This document shows positions 57,451 through 64,000 of a stretch of DNA of 64,000 bases, piece after piece. The DNA comes from an alpha proteobacterium L41A. Its GTDB lineage: Bacteria; Pseudomonadota; Alphaproteobacteria; Caulobacterales; Caulobacteraceae. The stretch spans positions 124,001 to 188,000 of the forward strand of contig AMYY01000002.1 in NCBI GenBank assembly GCA_000335735.1. Reading direction: 5' to 3'. Under the pieces are notes generated by a model. That model saw nothing but the letters and a program-made list of their open reading frames with translations, had not been told where the DNA came from and searched no databases. Both the position numbers and the translations under genes were made by a program. How positions within the stretch are numbered: position 1 is the stretch's first letter; each line of letters starts with the position of its first letter.

Positions 57451-60411
57451 ATGGTCATGGGCCAAGGATTCACGTCAACCGCGCTTGCCGCACTGATGAT
57501 AGGCGTCGCCACGCCGGTCATCGCACAGTCGAGCGATGTCGCGCGCCGCTTCGAGATCGCGGCTGGCCCGCTGGACCGCAGCCTTCCTGAGTTCGCTCGC
57601 CAGAGCGGGCTGCAGATTCTCTATCCCAGCGCGCTCGTGGCGGGGCGGCAGTCGCCCGCCGTCAACGGCGACCTGACGTCAGAGGTGGCGCTCACGCTGC
57701 TCCTTCGCGATTCCGGACTGACCTATCGCCAGAGCCGCCCGACCGTGTTCGTCCTCGTCGATCCCTCGGCCCGCGCCGAAGTGTCCGGGGTCGAGGCGGT
57801 CGAGCTCGACGAGGTCGTCGTCACCGGCACCTATCTGCGCGGCGCCGATAGCCCGTCCCCGGTGACCGTCATCACTCAAGCTGACGTCGCGCGACAAGGC
57901 CGGGCGACCGTCGCGGAGACCTTGGCGGCGATGCCGCAGAACTTCACCGGCGCGGCCTACGAAGGCTCCGCCAATACCGGGGCCGACCGCTCTGGACGCA
58001 ACATCGGATCCGCGACCGGCGTCAATCTCCGTGGCCTCGGGGCCGACGCGACTCTGGTGCTGGTCAACGGGCGACGGGTCGCCGGAACGGGCAGCGCCGG
58101 GGACTTCGCGGACATCTCCAACATCCCGTCCAGCGCCATTTCGCGGGCCGATGTCCTGCTCGACGGCGCCTCAGCCCTCTATGGCGCGGACGCGGTCGGC
58201 GGCGTGGTCAATATCATTCTCAGGTCTCGTTTCGAAGGCGCAGAGACCCGGGTCCGCGTCGGCGGAACGAGCGACGGCGGCTCCGAGGAGTTCCTCTTCT
58301 CCCATGGTGGAGGTCTAAGCTGGGGAAGCGGCAGCATCGTCGCCGCCTACGAGTATCACGATCGCAGCGAGCTCCAGGGGGCAGACCGCGACGCTACCGC
58401 GGACGCCGACCTGCGCCGGTTTGGAGGAACAGATCGCCGGCTCCTCACGGCTTCACCCGGAAACATCGTCCGCCTCGACGCCGCCACCGCGACCTACATT
58501 CCGCTCTTCGCGATCCCTTCCGGCCAGAATGGCATTGGTCTCGCGCCCGGCGAATTCCTAGCCGGGCGGATCAACAGGACGAATCAACTCGAAGGTCAGT
58601 GGTTCCTGCCGGATCAGAAGCGTCAGAGCGTCTTTCTGGCGGCGAGGCAGAACCTCCCGGCCGGGTTCAGTCTGGACGGCGATGTCCGATACACCGAGCG
58701 AGACTTCTTCCTGAAGACCAGCGCGGACGCGGGGACCTTCACCGTCACCGCCGCCAATCCCTACTTCGTGTCGCCGAACGGCTCGACCTCCCATGACATC
58801 GCCTTCTCGTGGGTCAACGATCTGGGACCGGGCGTGTCCGAAGGGAGCTCCGAGAGCGTCGGCGGTGCGATCGGTGTATCGGGCGAACTGCTCGGCTGGA
58901 ATGTCTCCGCCTATGCCAGCGGCGCACAGGAGACCACCGACCGGCGTCTGTCCAATCGTGTGCAGACAACCTTCCTGCAGGAAGCACTGGGCGCACGAGC
59001 GGATCTACCGACCACGACATTCAGGACAGCGACGGACGGCTTCTTCAACCCGTTTGGCGGCCCGGCCGCGAACTCCGCCACGATCCTGGCGCACATCGGC
59101 TCGGGCTACACCGATACCGACTACGTCAGCACGGTGTCGTCCTTCAACGTCAAGACGGATGGGACCGTCTTCGAGCTGCCCGGTGGTCCGTTGCAGGCTG
59201 CGTTTGGCCTGGACTTCCGCGCCGAGCGGTTCGAGTCGGGTGGCGAGAGTTTTCTGTCCGGAACCGCTCCACGCGTGACCGCCCCGATCTCATTCGAACG
59301 AGACGTTTCCTCTGCTTTCGCCGAAGTGCGCGTTCCGATTTTCGGCTCAGCGAACGCCCGCCCCGGCCTGGAACGGCTGGAACTGTCGCTGGCGGGGAGA
59401 GTGGAAGACCACGAGGGTGTGGGGAGGACGCGCAATCCCAAGCTCGGCGTGCTCTACGGCCCGACACCCGATCTGGTGTTGCGAGCCTCCTGGGGGACGT
59501 CTTTTCGCGCGCCATCCCTCAGGGAGTTGCAGAGCGCCTATCAGATCGGCCCGTCGTTCCTGAACCGCGGCGGCGGCAACGTCCTGACCCTCATCCAGTA
59601 CGGCGGAAACCCCGACCTCAGACCGGAAACCGCCGAGTCGATCACAGCGGGCTTCGTCTGGACGCCGGCCGCCTACGACGGTCTCCGCCTCGAAGGGAGC
59701 TGGTTCCGCACGCAGTTTAACGACCGCATCGGCAATCCGGTTCTTCAGAACCTCGTCAACGCGCTGAACGACCCGGCACTGGCCCCCTTCGTTCGCTATG
59801 TCACCCCGACCACGTCTTCGGATGACCGAGCCCTGGTCCAGTCGCTTCTGGACCACCCCGGCAACTTCAATCCGACGGTCTTCCCGGCGACCTCCTACGG
59901 CGTCATCGTGGACAATCGTTTCGTCAATGCGGCGAGCGTCGAAGTCGAGGGACTGGACTTGTCCGCGCGCTACCAGTTCGATCTCGCCGCCGGTCAGGCG
60001 ATGATCGACACGACCATCACCCATCTGTTGACCAATAATCGGCAGATCACCGCGGCCTCCCCCACCGAGCGCCTGCTCGGGGATCCGAACTTCCCGGCCA
60101 GATGGCGGGGGCGTGCCGGAACGCAGTGGATCCGCGGTCCGGTCACTCTGGGACTGGCCGCGAATTATGTCAGCGGCGGCACCGACCCGTTGACCAATCG
60201 CGGGATCGACGACTGGACCACCTTCGACGGTCAGGTGCGATACGATTTCGCGGCGGGTTGGGGGGAAGATCTTTCGCTCAGCCTCAATGTGCTGAACCTC
60301 TCCAATGCGACGCCGCCCTTCTACGACTCCCCCAACGGTCTTGGTTTCGACGGCGCCAATACCAATGCGCTCGGACGCCAGGTCTCCCTCCAGCTCGTCA
60401 AGCGCTGGTGA
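57451..60411 (+). CDS. TonB-dependent receptor with N-terminal signalling (STN) domain
   Basis: 986 residues, outer membrane. Signal to about residue 26. STN domain at residues about 33-108 (FEIAAGPLDRSLPEFARQSG), the part that talks to FecR. A plug domain follows (VVVTGTYLRGADSPSPVTVI, then LRGLGADATLVLVNGRRVAG) and a long beta-barrel ending in RQVSLQLVKRW with a terminal aromatic residue. In lasso loci such receptors are thought to take up the lasso peptide or report it. It is followed 6 bp later by the isopeptidase. Confidence 0.93.
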   Translation: MVMGQGFTSTALAALMIGVATPVIAQSSDVARRFEIAAGPLDRSLPEFARQSGLQILYPSALVAGRQSPAVNGDLTSEVALTLLLRDSGLTYRQSRPTVFVLVDPSARAEVSGVEAVELDEVVVTGTYLRGADSPSPVTVITQADVARQGRATVAETLAAMPQNFTGAAYEGSANTGADRSGRNIGSATGVNLRGLGADATLVLVNGRRVAGTGSAGDFADISNIPSSAISRADVLLDGASALYGADAVGGVVNIILRSRFEGAETRVRVGGTSDGGSEEFLFSHGGGLSWGSGSIVAAYEYHDRSELQGADRDATADADLRRFGGTDRRLLTASPGNIVRLDAATATYIPLFAIPSGQNGIGLAPGEFLAGRINRTNQLEGQWFLPDQKRQSVFLAARQNLPAGFSLDGDVRYTERDFFLKTSADAGTFTVTAANPYFVSPNGSTSHDIAFSWVNDLGPGVSEGSSESVGGAIGVSGELLGWNVSAYASGAQETTDRRLSNRVQTTFLQEALGARADLPTTTFRTATDGFFNPFGGPAANSATILAHIGSGYTDTDYVSTVSSFNVKTDGTVFELPGGPLQAAFGLDFRAERFESGGESFLSGTAPRVTAPISFERDVSSAFAEVRVPIFGSANARPGLERLELSLAGRVEDHEGVGRTRNPKLGVLYGPTPDLVLRASWGTSFRAPSLRELQSAYQIGPSFLNRGGGNVLTLIQYGGNPDLRPETAESITAGFVWTPAAYDGLRLEGSWFRTQFNDRIGNPVLQNLVNALNDPALAPFVRYVTPTTSSDDRALVQSLLDHPGNFNPTVFPATSYGVIVDNRFVNAASVEVEGLDLSARYQFDLAAGQAMIDTTITHLLTNNRQITAASPTERLLGDPNFPARWRGRAGTQWIRGPVTLGLAANYVSGGTDPLTNRGIDDWTTFDGQVRYDFAAGWGEDLSLSLNVLNLSNATPPFYDSPNGLGFDGANTNALGRQVSLQLVKRW

Positions 60412-60417
60412 TCCGAC

Positions 60418-62808
60418 ATGCGCATCACTGTGTTGTGCGCGCTCGGCGCGCTCGTGCTCGCATGCCCATCGCGCGCTGATACGGAGCCCCTCACCCTCGA
60501 CACGCTGCTCGGCCTGGAGACTTTCGGACGGATAGAGATCGATCCCTCGGGCTCTGTCGCCGTCTTCGAGGAGCGGCGCGCGCGTGGAAATCTTCCGCAG
60601 TATGATCTGCAGCCCGAAGGCTTTCTCCGGTACGCAAATCTTTACCGCCTTGACCTCGACGGACCCTCCGGAATCAAGCCGCTGCTGCCGATGGAAGAGG
60701 ACGCGGGCTACACCATGGGGCCCTTCTCGCCCGACGGCTCTCAGCTCGTCGTGTATCGTCTCCAGGGGCACGTGTTCCGGCTCGGCATCGTCGATCTGAG
60801 GACCGGAGTCGTCGCCTGGAGCGACCTCTCTCCCGAGAGCGGCGCCTGGGGGCGCTCCGTGCAGTGGATCTCGGACAACGAGCTGCTGGTGCTCGGTATG
60901 CCTGACGGCGATCTGCCGCCGCGCCTGGCGATCCAGATCGTCACCCAGACCCGCCTCCCCGATCTCTGGGCCCGGGCCGCACGGGGTCAGTCGGCCTTCG
61001 TGTCCGCCGGCCACGGGGCGCCCGAGGAAATCCGCGAGTCCCGCACCCTCTGGCGCGTGAATGCCGATACGGGCGCCGCCACGGTCCTGACCGACGGCGA
61101 CTTCCTTGACTTCGAAGCCTCCCCGGACGGGAGCCATGTCGCCGTGCTCAAGGACGGCCCTCTGGCCGCTCCCCCGGGCCTGGACGCCTCGACCGAGTTT
61201 CGCCGGGCGCGGTCGTTGCGTCTGGTGAACACGCGGACGGGTTCGTGGGTAGACCCGCCCGAGGCCGTGGACATCTCCACCAGCCTTCTCGGCTGGTCAC
61301 CGGATTCCTCGGCGTTACTGGTGAGCGTCGTCGGTGCCGATCCTGCCCGTCTCCTCTCGATCTCGCCGACTGGCCAGGTTCAGGATCGAACTCCGACCGG
61401 CGTGTCGCCGGACAAAGAGCCCGACGTCTTCGGAAGCCCGACGGCACACGCGGCCTGGCTTGGCGGCGAAGTCGTCGTTCGCGGCGCCCGCGACGGGCAA
61501 ATGGCATGGTGGTCCGGACGCGGGACCGAGGTCGTCGCTGTGAACAGCCTGAGCAACACAGCGCGCGTGGTCGCTCGTGGACGACAGTCCGCACTTTTCG
61601 AGGATCGAGGGCGCGTCCTTCGCCTCAGCTCCGACCTGTCGTCCGAGGATCTCGGCCAGACCGGCAGGACCTCACGCTCTCTCGGCATCTTCGGGTACAG
61701 ACGCCAGACCGACCCGATGGGCGAGAGTGCGACGGAGGTGGTGGGAGACGGCGGCCGGTTGTGCCGGGTCTTCGCCGATGTCCAGGCCCAGCCGCCGGCA
61801 TGCGTGGCTGCGAGACCCGGCGCCAGCGTCAGTTGGGAGCGCAGGGTCAGCGTCGGGATCGGAAGCGAAGGTCGTCAGCTCAACCAGCTCGAGGTCCGCA
61901 GTGACGCGGGTTCCGAGGTCGTAAGGCGTCTCAATCCGGAGCTCGACACGGTCTTTGTTCCGGAGGCCCGCCTGATCACAGGTCCAGACGGCGCCCGGGG
62001 CTGGCTGTTCCTGCCCGAGGCCAACTCCGGTCAACCGCCACCGGTGATCGTCATTCCCTACCCCGGAGCGACCTATCCCACCGCGCCGGTAAAGATGCGC
62101 CCGGAGATGGTGCAGATGACGCAGAACGGGGGGCTGCTTGTCGCAGCGGGCTATGCGGTCATCTACCCCGATCTACCGACGAACGCCGAGCCGTCGGTTG
62201 GCATAGCGGACAGGATTCTGGCCGTTGTCGACGCCGCCGCCGCCGACGGTTCGATCGATGCCCGTCGGATCGGACTCTGGGGTCATAGTTTCGGAGGTTG
62301 GTCGGTCATGATGAGCGCCGCCCAATCGCCCCGTTTCAGCGCAGTCGTAGCCCTCAACGGGCCCTACAATCTGCAACTGTCTCTCGCCGACATGGCCCAG
62401 AGCCAGCGCATCCTCGGCGGAAACACCATCGACGCCGTAAGTGGCGCGCGATGGCTCGAAACCGGGCAAGCAGGGATGCTCAGACCGTATTGGACTGATC
62501 CCGAGCGATATCGGCGAGGCAGCCCCTTCGAGCAAGCCGACCGGATCAGGACCCCGATCCTTCTTTTCCACGGCGAGCTGGACTTCCTCGGGTTTCACAC
62601 CGAGCAGATGTACGCCGCACTCGTTCGTCTCCACCGACCGGTCGCGTTGACCTATCTGTTCGGCGAGGACCACAGCGTTCACAACCCGGGTAACGCCCGA
62701 GTCTACTACGATCAGCTGACGGCCTGGTTCGACCAGTATCTCAGGCCCGACGAGAGGCGATCCGGGCCTTCCACCGCCGAAGCCAGGCTTCGGTCAGCGC
62801 CAGGGTGA
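60418..62808 (+). CDS. lasso-peptide isopeptidase (AtxE-like, S9 family)
   Basis: 796 residues. An N-terminal export signal (ending about SRA-D), an approximately 500-residue beta-propeller-like part and a C-terminal alpha/beta hydrolase. The catalytic triad is readable as Ser624 (GHSFGG), Asp722 (HGELDFLG) and His752 (GEDHSVHNPG). The enzyme family cleaves the isopeptide bond of a specific lasso peptide and unthreads it. AtxE2 is about 100 residues shorter, so the propeller part seems enlarged. Assignment rests on the neighbours (FecI, FecR, TonB receptor, lasso cyclase); the S9 fold alone would not prove it. The 3' end overlaps the convergent cyclase gene by 68 bp. Confidence 0.85.
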   Translation: MRITVLCALGALVLACPSRADTEPLTLDTLLGLETFGRIEIDPSGSVAVFEERRARGNLPQYDLQPEGFLRYANLYRLDLDGPSGIKPLLPMEEDAGYTMGPFSPDGSQLVVYRLQGHVFRLGIVDLRTGVVAWSDLSPESGAWGRSVQWISDNELLVLGMPDGDLPPRLAIQIVTQTRLPDLWARAARGQSAFVSAGHGAPEEIRESRTLWRVNADTGAATVLTDGDFLDFEASPDGSHVAVLKDGPLAAPPGLDASTEFRRARSLRLVNTRTGSWVDPPEAVDISTSLLGWSPDSSALLVSVVGADPARLLSISPTGQVQDRTPTGVSPDKEPDVFGSPTAHAAWLGGEVVVRGARDGQMAWWSGRGTEVVAVNSLSNTARVVARGRQSALFEDRGRVLRLSSDLSSEDLGQTGRTSRSLGIFGYRRQTDPMGESATEVVGDGGRLCRVFADVQAQPPACVAARPGASVSWERRVSVGIGSEGRQLNQLEVRSDAGSEVVRRLNPELDTVFVPEARLITGPDGARGWLFLPEANSGQPPPVIVIPYPGATYPTAPVKMRPEMVQMTQNGGLLVAAGYAVIYPDLPTNAEPSVGIADRILAVVDAAAADGSIDARRIGLWGHSFGGWSVMMSAAQSPRFSAVVALNGPYNLQLSLADMAQSQRILGGNTIDAVSGARWLETGQAGMLRPYWTDPERYRRGSPFEQADRIRTPILLFHGELDFLGFHTEQMYAALVRLHRPVALTYLFGEDHSVHNPGNARVYYDQLTAWFDQYLRPDERRSGPSTAEARLRSAPG

Positions 62809-64000
62809 GCAATCGGGAGAAGCCACCCCGCCAGACCAGGGCCTCGCGGGTCATTTCGTCCGCGAGACCCTGAGGCAGGAGCTCCGCTGCGGCCAGTTCC
62901 CCTTCGAGGAGATAGTCTCGAAGGAAATCGAGCTTGCCGGCGACGGCTTCACCGTAGAACGCGCCCAGCTCTCCCTTGGAACGTCGATGGAAGATGGCGG
63001 CAGGGATGGCGTCGGCATAGGCGGCCCGCGCCGCAAAGCGGTCGCGTCCCCCCCACGTCAAATCGACGGAGGACCAGGCGAGCCCCGCTTCCACAACAGG
63101 CTGGCTGAGAAGCGGGTTCACGCAGGGCCCATTTCGACTCCGAACCGCGTGCCCCTGGAAGGCCTGGGAATTCACCAGTCCAAGAATCTGCATCACCTTC
63201 CCTGGAGGAACGCCCTTGAGCGCTTCGAGCCAGGGATGCCGCCGCTCACGCAACGCAAGGGAATGAGCGCGTCGCGTCTGCAACCAGGTTCTGGGCCAGA
63301 GCGACTGACCGGTCCATCGCGCAGCATCATGGAGAACCTGTGCCCGCGCGCGCATGCGCCGTTCCAGCACCTCGTCGAAGGCGATCAGGAACGTCGGCAT
63401 CTGGAAGAACACCACGTCACCGCCCTGGCCGGTCAAAGAGCCCCAGGCGCCCGAACTTTCCACACGCCCCGCGATGTCGTCATTGTAGTCGGTATCGATA
63501 TCGTTGGTTGCTGGCCGAAAGGCGTCTGTTGATCGAGCCAGACGCGCTGGAGACAGGGTCAGGCCGCTGCGCCTCACTTCCGTCAGGTCGTATCCGTGCC
63601 GTTCCACGACGGGCCGCGCGAACGCCCGCTCGTCGCCTTCCGGATCGCCAACGTAGTGATTGACCCATTGGGCGACGCGGGCACGCTGTTGATCCGTGAG
63701 CGCGCCGGCCACGATCGCCGAATCCAGACCTCCGCTGACCTCAGCGATCCACACCCGCTCTCCGGCCAGTGCCTGGACCGTCCGATCGACCACTTCACGG
63801 AGGTCAGGTCGCGCCTTCTCCCTGGCGTTCCGATAGATGTCCGCGGGGCTCCAGATTTGCCGGGACGCGACGCCGTCCCGGCCAGCGACCGTGAGGCCGC
63901 CTGCCGCGACCGGTGTGAGTCCGGACAACGCCAGTTCGTGGCGATAGCCGCCACCTCTTGCGAGCAGCCCCCGCATCGATTGCCAATCGATGGCGAGCTC
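62741..64000 (-). CDS. lasso-peptide cyclase (asparagine synthetase-like C protein), 5' end outside window
   Basis: 419 residues are visible; the frame stays open to the right edge, so the N-terminal glutaminase-like part is missing. The ATP-binding signature SGGLDS in WIAEVSGGLDSAIVAGAL is intact, with further asparagine-synthetase-type blocks such as DTDYNDDIAGRVESSGAWGS and TGQGGDVVFF. Lasso cyclases activate an Asp or Glu side chain with ATP and form the macrolactam. It is on the strand opposite the isopeptidase operon, the known layout of proteobacterial lasso loci. The precursor (A) and leader-peptidase (B) genes are expected upstream, beyond 64000. Confidence 0.88.
   Translation of the reverse strand, partial: ELAIDWQSMRGLLARGGGYRHELALSGLTPVAAGGLTVAGRDGVASRQIWSPADIYRNAREKARPDLREVVDRTVQALAGERVWIAEVSGGLDSAIVAGALTDQQRARVAQWVNHYVGDPEGDERAFARPVVERHGYDLTEVRRSGLTLSPARLARSTDAFRPATNDIDTDYNDDIAGRVESSGAWGSLTGQGGDVVFFQMPTFLIAFDEVLERRMRARAQVLHDAARWTGQSLWPRTWLQTRRAHSLALRERRHPWLEALKGVPPGKVMQILGLVNSQAFQGHAVRSRNGPCVNPLLSQPVVEAGLAWSSVDLTWGGRDRFAARAAYADAIPAAIFHRRSKGELGAFYGEAVAGKLDFLRDYLLEGELAAAELLPQGLADEMTREALVWRGGFSRLLTLALTEAWLRRWKARIASRRA

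Overview
The window is high-GC DNA (about two thirds G+C by eye) whose proteins look like those of Caulobacterales, most likely a Brevundimonas-type alphaproteobacterium. Grounds are the lasso-peptide locus architecture, the alphaproteobacterial 4-hydroxyphenylpyruvate dioxygenase, MerR and Lrp proteins, and the many GTG starts with GGAG ribosome binding sites. Species cannot be fixed from the sequence alone. Most of the window is an accessory heavy-metal resistance region; the last 8 kb is part of a lasso-peptide locus cut by the right edge.

Layout. 1-1340: the end of a CzcN-like methyltransferase, the 3' half of a tRNA-Leu(UAA) (a likely integration scar) and a decayed IS5-family element. 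1400-12312 (minus): a czc operon in the order czcI-like, czcC, czcB, czcA, a short CDF transporter, a czcN-like methyltransferase, a 43-aa secreted or membrane peptide, a P1B-4-type metal ATPase, a DUF305 protein and a small membrane protein. 12477-21313 (plus): a second, divergent czc operon (czcI-like, czcC, czcB, czcA) extended by an acyltransferase, a HupE/UreJ protein and a membrane-anchored protein. 21392-25871: an MFS exporter facing a CsoR/RcnR-family sensor, a DUF411 protein, a hydrolase-OsmC fusion and an EamA exporter. 26071-29616: a TPR protein, an Lrp regulator and hppD. 29658-33406: a copper module (cueR, copA, copZ-like, DUF305). 33537-38000: a SmtB/ArsR-type zinc sensor, an MFS transporter, CsoR, a glutaredoxin-MauE fusion, a membrane DUF305 protein and a CDF exporter. 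38048-41300: kdsA, a PaaX-like regulator and an aromatic-acid-type MFS transporter. 41432-47758: a second CDF exporter, aldehyde dehydrogenase, acetolactate synthase, an HMA protein and pyruvate oxidase. 47921-54997 (mostly minus): a PepSY protein, the periplasmic copper set copC, a second CopC-like protein, copB and copA, a CnrYXH-like sigma/anti-sigma/sensor trio, and a frameshifted copD. 55304-64000: a LuxR-type HTH protein, FecI- and FecR-like regulators, a TonB-dependent transducer, a lasso-peptide isopeptidase and the 3' part of the lasso cyclase.

How it works together. Metals are removed in layers: P-type ATPases and CDF/MFS exporters move ions from cytoplasm to periplasm, the two CzcCBA pumps move them out of the cell, and the periplasmic CopA/B/C proteins oxidise or bind copper. 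Control can be partly read from DNA. Two long inverted repeats carrying paired, divergent MerR/CueR-type promoters lie in front of copA/copZ and, unexpectedly, between the acetolactate synthase operon and the HMA-pyruvate oxidase operon. Three copies of a SmtB/ArsR-type 12-2-12 palindrome precede the arsR gene, a CDF exporter and the TPR gene. CsoR-like dyads precede both csoR-type genes. A shared GCGTAAATC motif precedes both the CnrY-like gene and copA. The lasso locus has the FecI-FecR-TonB receptor-isopeptidase order known from proteobacterial lasso clusters, convergent with the biosynthetic strand; the precursor and leader-peptidase genes should lie just beyond position 64000.
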